DNA of 64,000 nucleotides from Williamsia sp. DF01-3 (GCF_023051145.1 NZ_JALKFS010000005.1:186001-250000); one strand, 5' to 3'; counted from the stretch's first letter, positions 17,881 through 27,152 are shown. The notes: a model not told the origin generated them from the letters alone. Translations and numbers: made by a program.

Positions 17881-19482
17881 ATGTCGACTATGACGAAATT
17901 GGCCACTTCTCGCCGGTTGCAGCTCGCCGTCGCAGCACTCTCGGCAGTTCTCATGATCTCCGCATGCGGGGACGACAGCGAATCGTCGAGCCCGGAAGGC
18001 GACTTCTCAGGTCCGCCGCCGGCGAATTCGGCTGTGGCGGTGAGCGAGCAGCAGATCGATGACGCCATCGACCGGGTGCCCGAGCTCGCCGAGGGCATCA
18101 TGTCGAAGACGAAGATCCCCGGCCTCGCGGTGGCAGTTGTCCGCGGCGGGGACGTGGCCTTCGCCGAAGGTTTCGGGGTCAGAGAGGTCGGCAAGAACAG
18201 CAAAGTGGACGCCGACACCGTCTTTCAGATCGCGTCGCTGTCCAAGTCGGTCGGAGCCACCGTGATCGCCGAGCAGGTCGGCAAAGGTGTTGTGCAATGG
18301 GACACCCCCGTGCGTCAGAACCTGCCGTCGTTCACGATGAGCGATCCGTGGATCAGTGACCACGTGACCATCGCCGACATGTACACCCACCGGTCGGGGC
18401 TGCCGCTTCACGCGGGAGACATCCTCGAAGACCTCGGCTACGGACAGCAAGAAATCCTCAGCAAGCTGGCGCAGGAGCCCATCGAGGCGGCCGATTTCCG
18501 GGTCCACGATGCGTACACCAACTTCGGCATCACTGCGGCCGCCGAATCCGTCTCCACCGCAGCCGGAACCGATTGGGCGACCCTGAGCCAGAACTCGCTC
18601 TACGGCCCGTTGGGCATGACCAACACCAGTTCTCGCTTCGCTGACTACATGGCGCACACCGACCGCGCCATTCCCCACACGCTGGTCGGCGACAAGTACC
18701 AGCCCAAGTTTCAGCGCGACCCCGATGCCCAGACCCCTGCCGGCGGCGTCTCGTCGACGGTCAACGACCTCGCGAAGTGGATGAATCTGGTTCTCGCAGG
18801 TGGGGTACACAACGGGCAGCCGTTGGTCGAGAAGGAGCCGCTGGTCGCGGCGTTCACCAGTGAATCCGCACACGGCCCCGGCCAGGACACGTCGTTCCGG
18901 TCGGGCACGTCCGGGTACGGCGTGAACGTCAGCACCACATCGTCCGGACGCGTGATCAACAGCCACTCCGGTGCATTCAACATGGGAGCTGCGACCAACT
19001 ACGTGATGATCCCGTCCCTGAACGTGGGCATCGTTGCGCTGAGCAACGCCGGACCGATCGGTGCCGTCGAGGCGCTGACCGCCGAGTTCGTCGACCTCGT
19101 CCAATACGGGAAGATCACCCGGGATTGGGTTGCGGGCTACGCACAGCTCACCGCCGAACCGGCCGAGGGTGAACTCGCCGGCAAGCAACGACCCGCCGAC
19201 GCCGCTCCGCCAGGACCGCTGCCGCGATACGCGGGCACGTACGCCAACCCGTACTGGGGCGAGGCGACCGTGGCACCGATGCCCGACGGCAACCTGCAAC
19301 TGATCATCGGGCCGGATCGGGTGCGATACACGTTGACGCCCTGGAGTGGAGACACCTGGACGTTCATCCCCACCGGCGAGATGCCGAACCCGGGCACGGT
19401 GTCGCAGGCGACGTTCAACGGCAGCACGGTGGTACTCGAGTACTTTGACGACAACGGTCTGGGAACGTTCACGAAGTCCTGA
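17881..19482 (+). CDS. lipoprotein serine hydrolase (class C beta-lactamase/PBP4* fold)
   Basis: A 533-residue lipoprotein: signal peptide with lipobox ISAC and lipidated Cys29, followed by a Ser-rich linker. The serine-hydrolase domain (about 60-430) has SLSK (Ser119-Lys122), YTN (Tyr212-Asn214) and a late HSG motif in NSHSGAFNMG. The last roughly 100 residues form a beta-rich domain often fused to these enzymes. Likely reactions are hydrolysis of D-amino acid peptides, esters or peptidoglycan stems at the cell surface. A second start lies three codons on. It is a separate unit after the ino1 terminator; the true substrate cannot be read from sequence. Confidence 0.88.
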   Translation: MSTMTKLATSRRLQLAVAALSAVLMISACGDDSESSSPEGDFSGPPPANSAVAVSEQQIDDAIDRVPELAEGIMSKTKIPGLAVAVVRGGDVAFAEGFGVREVGKNSKVDADTVFQIASLSKSVGATVIAEQVGKGVVQWDTPVRQNLPSFTMSDPWISDHVTIADMYTHRSGLPLHAGDILEDLGYGQQEILSKLAQEPIEAADFRVHDAYTNFGITAAAESVSTAAGTDWATLSQNSLYGPLGMTNTSSRFADYMAHTDRAIPHTLVGDKYQPKFQRDPDAQTPAGGVSSTVNDLAKWMNLVLAGGVHNGQPLVEKEPLVAAFTSESAHGPGQDTSFRSGTSGYGVNVSTTSSGRVINSHSGAFNMGAATNYVMIPSLNVGIVALSNAGPIGAVEALTAEFVDLVQYGKITRDWVAGYAQLTAEPAEGELAGKQRPADAAPPGPLPRYAGTYANPYWGEATVAPMPDGNLQLIIGPDRVRYTLTPWSGDTWTFIPTGEMPNPGTVSQATFNGSTVVLEYFDDNGLGTFTKS

Positions 19483-19533
19483 ACCGCGCAGCTGTCAGAG
19501 CGAACGACAAAGTTGGATCGGGGAGTCTGTGGA

Positions 19534-19752
19534 TCAGCCGACCACCGTGGTGTCGTAGTAACCGTCGCCATCGGTGTCGACGTGCACGGTGTCGATGTAG
19601 CCGTCGTTGTTCGCGTCCTCATGCATCTCGTCGGCGAATCCGTCACCGTCGGTGTCGTACTCCTCGTAGTTGGCGATGCCGTCACCGTCGGTGTCGGTGA
19701 GAGCGGTGTCGATGATGCCGTCGGCGTTGGTGTCGTAGTACTCGGTGGCCAT
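19534..19752 (-). CDS. small protein of calcium-binding-type Asp repeats
   Basis: This 72-residue, very acidic protein is built almost entirely of DxDxDG-type repeats: DTNADGIID, DTDGDGIAN, DTDGDGFAD, DANNDGYID and DTDGDGYYD. These resemble thrombospondin type-3 or EF-hand loops, with ligands at positions 1, 3, 5 and 9. There is no signal peptide or membrane helix, so it would be cytoplasmic unless exported by an unusual route. AGGAGA six bases before the ATG supports translation. It lies downstream of the FadR-type gene on the same strand but 107 bp away. Calcium binding is a family-based inference; its role is unknown. Confidence 0.75.
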   Translation of the reverse strand: MATEYYDTNADGIIDTALTDTDGDGIANYEEYDTDGDGFADEMHEDANNDGYIDTVHVDTDGDGYYDTTVVG

Positions 19753-19859
19753 GATGTCTCCTGTGACTCGGTGGTGCTGATCTCTGTCTCGGTGAAGCAG
19801 TCAGAGATAGGAGACGTCGCGGCGCGGGAATGTTCCCGCGGATTTCGATAGATGCGGCG

Positions 19860-20603
19860 CTACATCTGCCAGTGCACCGGCCGCGAGATGATCTCGTTCA
19901 ATCGGCGCCGGTAGTACTTGGCCGTTTCTTCCACGAACGCACTCATCGCGGTGGCGGACGCGTCCTGGTCGCGCTCGCGCATGGCGTCGAGAACGTCCTG
20001 CTGCATCTCGACCGCAGCAAGCCGGGTCGCCATCGGGTGCTCGCTGGGTTCGGCGTCGCGCACCAGCAGCCACAGTGTTTCCATCACGATGCGCAGAGCT
20101 GGATTCCCGGCGGCTTCGTACACCCCTCGCTGGAACACCGCGTTGTTCTCCTGGAAGTTGGCGTAATCGCCGGGGTCCTCGCGCATGCGGTCGAGCGCCA
20201 GTTGCATGGTCTCGAGCTGATCGTCGGTGACGTTCGCCGCGGCCTGACGGGCGACGATGGGCTCCATCATCAGCCGCACGTCGATGACGTCGCTGATGTT
20301 GGCGCCGTTGATCTGCAGGAACAGCTTCATCGTGTTGCCGAGCGACTCCAGCTCCGGCCGCTTTGCCACTGGGCCGCCACCGATGCCGGACTTGATCGTC
20401 ACGAGATCGCGGCTTTCGAGCAGACGCAGCGCCTCGCGGACGGTCGTACGCGCCACCCCGTGCTCGGCGACCATTTCCTTCTCTGTGGGTAGCCGTTGTC
20501 CGACGACGATTCCGCCTCCGAGGATCTGATCCGCGATCACGTTGGCCACTCGCGCCGAGATCTTGGGCGCGCGCGCCCGCGGAACGCTTTCCTCGATGGT
20601 CAT
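19860..20603 (-). CDS. GntR-family regulator, FadR subfamily (FCD domain)
   Basis: A 247-residue regulator. The GntR winged helix covers about residues 12-75 (VANVIADQILGGGIVVGQRLPTEKEMVAEHGVARTTVREALRLLESRDLV). The all-helical FCD ligand domain follows (about 90-230), usually sensing organic acids or acyl-CoAs through a metal site. ATG 20603 follows a GGGGGAG ribosome site. It is divergent from the acyl-CoA ligase operon, with an imperfect palindrome (20672-20688) in between. The same 17-bp sequence recurs 26 kb away, so it may control the whole catabolic island. Confidence 0.93.
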   Translation of the reverse strand: MTIEESVPRARAPKISARVANVIADQILGGGIVVGQRLPTEKEMVAEHGVARTTVREALRLLESRDLVTIKSGIGGGPVAKRPELESLGNTMKLFLQINGANISDVIDVRLMMEPIVARQAAANVTDDQLETMQLALDRMREDPGDYANFQENNAVFQRGVYEAAGNPALRIVMETLWLLVRDAEPSEHPMATRLAAVEMQQDVLDAMRERDQDASATAMSAFVEETAKYYRRRLNEIISRPVHWQM

Positions 20604-20671
20604 GTGTTTCTCCCCCGCCTCCAAGTTCGTCTCGCAGTGCTAACCATACCTACGGACAGTGTGATGTGCGC

Positions 20672-20688
20672 CAAGTCTGTACATAGTT
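20672..20688. promoter_or_regulatory. putative FadR-type operator, copy A
   Basis: CAAGTCTGTACATAGTT contains the imperfect palindrome AAGTCTGTACATAGTT (six of eight pairs symmetric, core TGTACA). It lies between the divergent FadR-type and acyl-CoA ligase genes, 69 bp from the first and 60 bp from the second. The same 17 bases occur at 46714-46730. Confidence 0.6.
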
Positions 20689-20748
20689 AGCGGGATTAGA
20701 TACTGTAGTCCGTGTCAGAAAAGTACTCACGGGGGCGAGGAGGTGGTC

Positions 20749-22428
20749 ATGTATCCCACACGGCCACCGAATGCTGCTCTGACGCAGAGCTATAGGAATG
20801 CCGGGCACTGGAGCGATCAGCCCGTCGCCCACTTCCTCGAGCGTGCCTGCGCTCGATCCCCAGACGCTGTTGCGGTGATCGACGGTGCGCGTCGCATCAC
20901 CTTCGGCGAGCTCGACGACGCGTCGGCACGGCTCGCGGCAGCACTGCGAGGTCGCGGTGTGCGATCCGGCGACGTCGTGGCGTTCCAGCTGCCCAATTGC
21001 GCCGAGGCGGTCATCGCGTTTCAAGCCATCATGAAGCTCGGCGCGATCGCCAACCCGATCGTTCCCATCTACCGAGCCCGGGAACTCCGCTTCATCCTCG
21101 GACAGGCTCGCGCAAAGGTGGTGCTCATCCCGGGAACGCACCGTGGGTTCGATTTCGGGGCAATGTACCGGGACCTGGTGACGGACCTTCCCGATCTGCA
21201 GCTCGTCGTCTCCATCGAAGGAAACCCCGTCGACGCGGCGGTCGGCACCACGTTCGATGAATTGACGGATTCGGCTACCCCGCAAGCCATTTCGACTGTG
21301 CGTAATCTGCCACCGGCCGACCCCGACAGCATCTGCCTGTTGCTGTACACCTCTGGTACCACCGCTGACCCAAAAGGCGTTCTGCACAGCCACAACACTC
21401 TTGTCTACGAGAACCGGTCGATGATCACCTGGTTCGGATTGAACGAGCGCGACGTCATCTTCAACCCATCACCGGTCACCCATGTGACCGGGGTGAACTG
21501 CGCGCTGACGCTACCGTGTCTACTCGGCACAACGGTTGTGCTGCAGGACATCTGGGATGCCGAAGCAGCCTTGGATCTCATCCGGTCCGAGCGCGCCAGC
21601 TTCATGATCTTCTCGACGCCCTTCCTCCGGGGCCTGCTCGACGCAGCCACCGCAGCGGAGCTCGATACCCCTTCTATCCGCTACATCGCTTGTGGCGGAG
21701 CCGATATCCCCGACTCGTTGACCTCCACCGCCACCGAGCGGCTGGGTACGGTCACGAGGATGTACGGCGCCACCGAGGGCCCGTCTGTGACGGCGTCCGA
21801 CCGATGGGACCCCATCTACCTGCGCACCAAGACCGATGGTCGGCCGATCTCACCCACGGAGGTGATCGTCGCCGACGACGACGGCACGCCCGTTGCCACA
21901 GGCGCGGTGGGCGAGATCCTCTGGCGTGGACCGGACACCTTTCTCGGGTACCTCGATGAGCGCCTGAACGAGAACGCCTTCACCGACGACGGTTTCTTCC
22001 GTACCGGTGACCTGGGTCGCTTCGACAGCAGCGGCGGCATCCACATCGTCGGACGTATCAAAGATGTCATCAATCGCTCGGGCGAGAAGATCAGCGCACA
22101 CGACGTCGAAAACCAACTCAGCGAGCATCCGGCTGTTGTCGAGGTGGCCGTTGTCGCCGGGCCTGATGCCCGGACCGGTGAACGCGGGTGTGCGTTTGTG
22201 GTGACCCGAGATCAGCGCGATCTCACGCTGCCCGAGGTGCACCGGTTTCTTCTCGAGCGAGAGATCGCGGTGCAGAAGATCCCGGAAAGCGTGTTTGTCG
22301 TCGATTCCCTGCCCAAGACCGCCAGCGGAAAAGTGCAGAAGTTCGCACTCAGAGACTGGACCAGAGACCGGACCGAGCTGCCGCCGCAGATGCAGAAGAT
22401 GACTTTCGCCGCGGCACACGAGAAATAG
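20749..22428 (+). CDS. acyl-CoA synthetase (AMP-forming ligase)
   Basis: A 559-residue ANL-superfamily ligase that activates a carboxylic acid to its CoA thioester through an acyl-adenylate. The P-loop LLYTSGTTADPKGVLHSH (about residue 200), MYGATEGP, FRTGDLGR and the C-terminal catalytic lysine region LPKTASGKVQKFALRDW are all present. GAGGAGG precedes ATG 20749; a GTG two codons earlier overlaps that site. It is first in an operon with a crotonase and two acyl-CoA dehydrogenases. The acid is unknown; similarity is to cyclohexanecarboxylate/medium-chain type ligases. Confidence 0.93.
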   Translation: MYPTRPPNAALTQSYRNAGHWSDQPVAHFLERACARSPDAVAVIDGARRITFGELDDASARLAAALRGRGVRSGDVVAFQLPNCAEAVIAFQAIMKLGAIANPIVPIYRARELRFILGQARAKVVLIPGTHRGFDFGAMYRDLVTDLPDLQLVVSIEGNPVDAAVGTTFDELTDSATPQAISTVRNLPPADPDSICLLLYTSGTTADPKGVLHSHNTLVYENRSMITWFGLNERDVIFNPSPVTHVTGVNCALTLPCLLGTTVVLQDIWDAEAALDLIRSERASFMIFSTPFLRGLLDAATAAELDTPSIRYIACGGADIPDSLTSTATERLGTVTRMYGATEGPSVTASDRWDPIYLRTKTDGRPISPTEVIVADDDGTPVATGAVGEILWRGPDTFLGYLDERLNENAFTDDGFFRTGDLGRFDSSGGIHIVGRIKDVINRSGEKISAHDVENQLSEHPAVVEVAVVAGPDARTGERGCAFVVTRDQRDLTLPEVHRFLLEREIAVQKIPESVFVVDSLPKTASGKVQKFALRDWTRDRTELPPQMQKMTFAAAHEK

Positions 22429-22436
22429 GTACCTAC

Positions 22437-23219
22437 ATGTCTGTACAACCAGCGGGGGTCGAACACGTCACGGTGACCGAGCCCGAGCCGGGGATCGCCG
22501 TTGTCGAACTCGCGCGTGGCAAGGTCAACGCCCTCAACACCCAGATGTACACCGAGATCGCCACCGTCTTCGACGGGTTGTCGGAGAACCCCGGCGTTCG
22601 GGTGGTAGTCCTCACCGGGCGTGGCCGAATCTTCTGTGCCGGCAACGACTTGGCGAACTTTCGAACCATGGACGGCGACAACGGAGACATCGAGATGCGC
22701 ACGGTGCGACGAGCGATCTTCAGCGTCCTGGACTGCCGGCTACCTGTGGTCGGGGCCATCAACGGACCCGCGCTGGGCAGCGGTTTCGGACTCACCTCTG
22801 TCTGTGACCTGGTTGTCGCCTCTGAACGGGCCACTTTTGGACTGCCCGAGATGAACGTGGGAGTGCTCGGCGGTGGCCGATTCACTGCGCGTATGTTGCC
22901 CCAGCAGGCGATGCGGCGGATGTTCTTCACCGCTGAAGCCGTTGACGCTCAGACACTCCGCACGTGGGGAGCACCGATCGAGGTCGCAGCCCACGATGAC
23001 TTTCTTGCGATCGCGATGGCGCGGGCACGATCTATCGCCGCCAAGAGCCGCCATGCGATCGTGCTGGCCAAGCAATCGCTCAACGGCTGCGAAGATCTCG
23101 ACCTCAAACGCGGCTACGAACTCGAACAGACCTTCACCGTGCGACTGTCCGAGCACCCCGACTCCAAGAAGGCAGTCGAGGCCCGTATCGCCGAGATGTC
23201 GAAAGGAAAGAAGCCATGA
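22437..23219 (+). CDS. crotonase-family enoyl-CoA hydratase/isomerase
   Basis: A 260-residue crotonase with the oxyanion-hole segments GRGRIFCAGNDL and GAINGPALGSGFGL. The classical hydratase uses two glutamates. Here the second (in FGLPEMNVG) is kept, while the first, normally in GGGxE, is replaced by glycine in LGSGFGLTSVCD. This pattern fits an isomerase or another crotonase reaction better than a standard hydratase. It starts 8 bp after the ligase and ends in an ATGA overlap with the first acyl-CoA dehydrogenase. Confidence 0.9.
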   Translation: MSVQPAGVEHVTVTEPEPGIAVVELARGKVNALNTQMYTEIATVFDGLSENPGVRVVVLTGRGRIFCAGNDLANFRTMDGDNGDIEMRTVRRAIFSVLDCRLPVVGAINGPALGSGFGLTSVCDLVVASERATFGLPEMNVGVLGGGRFTARMLPQQAMRRMFFTAEAVDAQTLRTWGAPIEVAAHDDFLAIAMARARSIAAKSRHAIVLAKQSLNGCEDLDLKRGYELEQTFTVRLSEHPDSKKAVEARIAEMSKGKKP

Positions 23220-24451
23220 CCCCGAACCCGGGAGCAAGCGGATCCGTCGACGCACAGGTGATCGACGTCGACGCATTCTCCGAAAAATGCGTTGCGTGGC
23301 TCGACGAGCACCTCGACCGGCGGGAGACGGGGCCGGCGGTTGCGGCAGACCCGAACTACGCAATCTTCCACAACCACACCCACGACGAGGAACGCGCCCT
23401 GATCGACGCTGCCCGGGACTGGCAGCGGAAGAGGGTCGATGCCGGCTTCGGTGCCATCACCTGGGGTTCGGAATGGGGTGGCGCAGGACTGACTGCCAGC
23501 CACGAACGCGTGTACGTCGGCCTCGAGCGGCAGTACACCACTCCGGACCGTCACGAGACCGTGCTCGTCACAGTCGAATTGGTGGCGCCCACACTTCATG
23601 CGCTCGGCACCGAGGAGCAGCGACAGCGGTTCGTCCGGCCATTCCTTCGCACCGACGAACTGTGCTGCCAGCTCTTCTCCGAGCCCGGCGCCGGTTCCGA
23701 TCTGGCCGGGCTGTCCACCAAAGCTGCGGCCACCGGCGACGGTTGGCGCATCAACGGGCAGAAGGTGTGGAGCTCGGGTGCACAATTCTCCGAGTGGGGC
23801 CTGCTCATCGCCCGCACCGACACCACCGTGGCCAAACACCGTGGCATGACGGCGTTCATGGTTCCGATGGACGCGCCCGGCGTTGATGTACGACCCATTC
23901 GGCAGAGTTCCGGTGGATCCACGTTCAACGAGGTCTTCCTCACCGACGTCGAAATCCCTGACTCGCTGCGCATCGGTGCCGAAGGTGACGGTTGGAAGGT
24001 CGCGCTCACCACGCTTGGCTTCGAACGCAATTCGAGCGCGGGTATCGTCAGCGCCGGCGGTAACAGCGCCGATCTGGTGCGTCTGGCAAAGAGTCTGGGC
24101 ATCACCGACGATCCCCTGGTACGCCAGCAATTGGCAGACGCTGCGATCTACGAGCGCGCCTCGGCACTGATGGTGGCTCGCTACGCCGAACGTGAGCAAT
24201 CCGGAGCCGTTCCAGGAGTGGAGGGTTCGATCGGCAAACTCGTCTGGACCCAGAACCTCAAGCGGATCGGCGACGCCGCCGCATCGTTCCTCGGCCCGAA
24301 GATCCTCGCCGACACCGGAGAACCGAACACGTTCGCCTGGACCGAACACCTCCTGGGCGCACCCGGCTATCGCATTGCGGGCGGCTCCGACGAGATCCAG
24401 CGAAACATCATCGGCGAACGCGGGCTCGGACTGCCCCGCGAACCACGTTAG
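23216..24451 (+). CDS. acyl-CoA dehydrogenase, large subunit type
   Basis: A 411-residue FAD-dependent acyl-CoA dehydrogenase. Helical N-domain, central beta domain (LCCQLFSEPGAGSDLAGLSTKA, INGQKVWSSGAQFSEWGLLIART) and C-domain ending GYRIAGGSDEIQRNIIGERGLGLPR are complete. It overlaps the crotonase by 4 bp and is followed 10 bp later by a shorter acyl-CoA dehydrogenase. Such adjacent long/short pairs form alpha2beta2 enzymes in actinobacterial sterol side-chain degradation, so a bulky or cyclic acyl-CoA substrate is a reasonable inference. Confidence 0.93.
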   Translation: MTPNPGASGSVDAQVIDVDAFSEKCVAWLDEHLDRRETGPAVAADPNYAIFHNHTHDEERALIDAARDWQRKRVDAGFGAITWGSEWGGAGLTASHERVYVGLERQYTTPDRHETVLVTVELVAPTLHALGTEEQRQRFVRPFLRTDELCCQLFSEPGAGSDLAGLSTKAAATGDGWRINGQKVWSSGAQFSEWGLLIARTDTTVAKHRGMTAFMVPMDAPGVDVRPIRQSSGGSTFNEVFLTDVEIPDSLRIGAEGDGWKVALTTLGFERNSSAGIVSAGGNSADLVRLAKSLGITDDPLVRQQLADAAIYERASALMVARYAEREQSGAVPGVEGSIGKLVWTQNLKRIGDAAASFLGPKILADTGEPNTFAWTEHLLGAPGYRIAGGSDEIQRNIIGERGLGLPREPR

Positions 24452-24461
24452 GAGATCGGCA

Positions 24462-25514
24462 ATGCCTCTCGAATTGACGGTCGAACAACGCGATCTCGAA
24501 TCAAGCCTCCGGTCGTCGCTGGCCCGTACCGCGGCCGGCGAAGACGTCTGGGACTCGCTGCTGGAGATGGGCCTGACCGAGGTCCCGTTCCCGGAGAACT
24601 ACGGCGGAGCAGGGTTCACCCTGAAGGACACCGCTGTCGTGATGGCCGAACTGGGCCGGTCACTCGGCGCCGCTCCATACTTTTCCTCGGTCATCCTGGC
24701 AGGTTTCACGCTGCTGCACGCAGGCTCGGATGCCGCCAAAACACAACATCTTCCGACCATCGCGGATGGCAGCGTGACCGCCGCACTCGTGACCGGATAC
24801 CCGTTTGCGTCCACGTCGATCACCGCGTCCGGAGGTGACAACAACACAATCGTTCTCGACGGCGCTCAGGAGGCCGTGGTCGCCGGAGCCGATGCTGATC
24901 TGCTTGTCGTCGTCGCCGAGGGACCCTCGGGTCCTGAGTTGGCGGTCATCGGTGGTGACGCCGCCGGCGTAGTCCGCACTGCGCGTGAGTCACTCGACTT
25001 CACCAGACCACTCGCGCGGATCGAGTTCACCGGGGCGTCAGCACAGCGCGTCGGCGGCAACGACCTCGTAGCGGGTCTCGACAGGGCGCAGGCCATCGCC
25101 ATCACGGCTCTCGCCGCCGAACAGGTGGGGGCTGCACGCGCCTGCCTGGAGATGTCTGTCGACTACGCCAAGACCCGTCAACAGTTCGGACGTGCCATCG
25201 GGTCTTTTCAGTCGATCAAACATCGACTCACCGACATGCTGGTGGCAATCGAACTGGCCGAGGCAGCTGTACTCGATGCCGCCGACGCCGACTCCCGCAG
25301 TAGCGGCGAGTTATTCGTCGCTGCCGCGACGGCCCGAGTACTTGCCTCCCGAGCCGCGACCTTCGCGGCCGAGGAGTCCGTGCAGATCCACGGCGGCATC
25401 GGATTCACCTGGGAGCACCCGTTGCACAGGTACTTCCGCCGGGCCAAGACCAGTGAGTTGCTGTTCGGCGACCCCACCGTTCACCTGGAGGCCGTTGCTT
25501 CAGCTCTCATCTAG
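24462..25514 (+). CDS. acyl-CoA dehydrogenase, small subunit type
   Basis: A 350-residue shorter acyl-CoA dehydrogenase (MPLELTVEQRDLESSLRSSL). FAD- and substrate-contact segments YAKTRQQFGRAIGSFQSIKHRLTDM and VQIHGGIGFTWEHPLHRYFRRAK are present. The middle domain is reduced, as in the partner subunits of heteromeric dehydrogenases. TAGGAGAT precedes the start. It is the last gene of the ligase-crotonase-dehydrogenase operon and probably pairs with the preceding enzyme. Confidence 0.92.
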   Translation: MPLELTVEQRDLESSLRSSLARTAAGEDVWDSLLEMGLTEVPFPENYGGAGFTLKDTAVVMAELGRSLGAAPYFSSVILAGFTLLHAGSDAAKTQHLPTIADGSVTAALVTGYPFASTSITASGGDNNTIVLDGAQEAVVAGADADLLVVVAEGPSGPELAVIGGDAAGVVRTARESLDFTRPLARIEFTGASAQRVGGNDLVAGLDRAQAIAITALAAEQVGAARACLEMSVDYAKTRQQFGRAIGSFQSIKHRLTDMLVAIELAEAAVLDAADADSRSSGELFVAAATARVLASRAATFAAEESVQIHGGIGFTWEHPLHRYFRRAKTSELLFGDPTVHLEAVASALI

Positions 25515-25522
25515 AGCAACCC

Positions 25523-25555
25523 GCCTTGCCGGGCAGCGCCTGAGTTCGGCAAGGC
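25523..25555. terminator. bidirectional terminator
   Basis: A 9-bp perfect inverted repeat GCCTTGCCG (25523-25531) and CGGCAAGGC (25547-25555), followed by CTTCT, lies between the convergent acyl-CoA dehydrogenase and HNH genes. Confidence 0.7.
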
Positions 25556-25589
25556 CTTCTGGCTATGCGTACTCGTCGGGTGATGGCAC

Positions 25590-27152
25590 CTACTCGAGGT
25601 GTTCGGACGAATCATCGTGGTCTGCGTGATCGCCCACCGCCGGTGAAGGAGCGTCGAGTTGTCGTGATTTCATCCGTTCCTCGCGTTCATCGAGTGCGGC
25701 CTGTCGTTCGTTGATCACGCGTTGCCAGGTGGCTTCGACGGTGACATCGACGTGGTGGGCGCGGTTGATCCTGGGTTGTTGATCGGGGTCGATGTATTTC
25801 GGTGGGATCCACGCCACGCGTCCGGCGTCGGGACCATCGGTGACCATGACTGTTTGCCATTGATCGTCGCCGGGTCCGATCATCGCGTGGTGCGGGATGC
25901 ACGCTGGGGCCAGTTCGTCGATGTCAGTAAAGCCGCCATCGGCCCAGGCGGTGGTGTGATGGATTTCGGTCCAGGAGATCGGGTTACGACAACCCGGACT
26001 CGTACAGCCCCGGTCTTTGGCGAACAACGCCATCCGCTGGCCTTGCTGGGCAGTGCGTTTGGCCCGAGCGAAGTAGAGAACGTCCGCGGAGTGGTTGGCG
26101 AACACCGCCAACGACCACTCCGCCCGCGCCGCCAACTCCAACGCATCCTTCACGGGTACATCTACCCCGGAGGCGGTGTGGGCGATCCCCGCAGCCTCAT
26201 CAAGCTGCTGCTTGGTCATCGTGACAATCACCTGCACCGGCAGGCCACGATGCGAAGTACCCAACAACCTGTACTCCAGAATCGTCTTCAAGATCGCCTT
26301 GACCGCATCATGCTGACGCTGCGCACGCGAACGGGTGTCACGCCCCGCGGCAGCCTCGAGGATTGCTGGGTCCATGCTCGGGTCGTCTGCGGCGCCGGTG
26401 GGTGAGTTCGGGTCATCAGGGTTGTTCATCCCTGGTGCTGCCCACACATCCATCACGGTTCGAAACAACGCCAATGTTGCCGGGTCCAGGTTGCCGGTAA
26501 TTTTGGCCATCATGTCCAAGCCCTGGCCGCCATCAGACAAGCCCCGGTTACGTCTGCGGTCAGCGTCATCAGTGAGCGACCCGTCCGGATCCACCCGCGC
26601 CAACACTTCCCGCCCACACACCTCGAGCTCAGTCGGAGTCAACGTGCGCGCGTTGTCGGTCAGCCACGCATCGACCACGTCATACACCTCCGGCGCTGAC
26701 TTGTGCGGAATCTTGTCGCGGACTTTGAGCATGACATCCATGTGCGCCAACCCAATCGCGCCCTCGGCCAACGCTTCCGCAGCGGCCGGACATTTCGGCG
26801 GCAGCACTTCGCCCTGCATCGACAACAACACACCGGCCGCATCAAGTGCTTTCAACCGCGAGGAGGCATCACCACGAGAGACCCGCAGCTCACTCATCAC
26901 AAACCGATGCAACGTCGAATGACCAGCCTTACGAAACAAACCCCGATCATTCACCTCCTGCAACCGCCGAAGGCCCTGAAACGACAGTGCCCGAACAACT
27001 CTCTCGTTCACCCGCACCAACTCAGCAACCTGCACATCATCAACATCAGCCGACGACGCCCCAGCAATCCGCTGCAGCACCGCATCAAGATCGCGATACA
27101 ACCCCACCAACAACGGAACCGACGGTGGATCAACCGTCACCGAACCACTCAT
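25590..27152 (-). CDS. DUF222/HNH endonuclease-like protein (13E12 repeat family)
   Basis: A 520-residue member of the 13E12 repeat family, common in many copies in mycolate actinobacteria. DUF222 fills most of residues 20-330. An HNH motif follows: CTSPGCRNPISWTEIHH, then TDIDELAPACIPHH. The usual central Asn before the Leu (TDxDNL) is Glu here, so catalysis is uncertain. A GGGGGG run precedes the ATG. Between 25880 and 27150 codon choice is richer in A/T-ending and CAC/ATC codons than in neighbouring genes, compatible with an acquired element. Biological role is unknown. Confidence 0.9.
   Translation of the reverse strand: MSGSVTVDPPSVPLLVGLYRDLDAVLQRIAGASSADVDDVQVAELVRVNERVVRALSFQGLRRLQEVNDRGLFRKAGHSTLHRFVMSELRVSRGDASSRLKALDAAGVLLSMQGEVLPPKCPAAAEALAEGAIGLAHMDVMLKVRDKIPHKSAPEVYDVVDAWLTDNARTLTPTELEVCGREVLARVDPDGSLTDDADRRRNRGLSDGGQGLDMMAKITGNLDPATLALFRTVMDVWAAPGMNNPDDPNSPTGAADDPSMDPAILEAAAGRDTRSRAQRQHDAVKAILKTILEYRLLGTSHRGLPVQVIVTMTKQQLDEAAGIAHTASGVDVPVKDALELAARAEWSLAVFANHSADVLYFARAKRTAQQGQRMALFAKDRGCTSPGCRNPISWTEIHHTTAWADGGFTDIDELAPACIPHHAMIGPGDDQWQTVMVTDGPDAGRVAWIPPKYIDPDQQPRINRAHHVDVTVEATWQRVINERQAALDEREERMKSRQLDAPSPAVGDHADHDDSSEHLE

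Noticed and set aside
19534-19752. Repetitive GGTGTCG blocks considered as a CRISPR-like or direct-repeat array
   Set aside because: The repeats are explained by the coding of Asp-Gly-Asp loops in one open frame; spacing is codon-based and there are no unique spacers.
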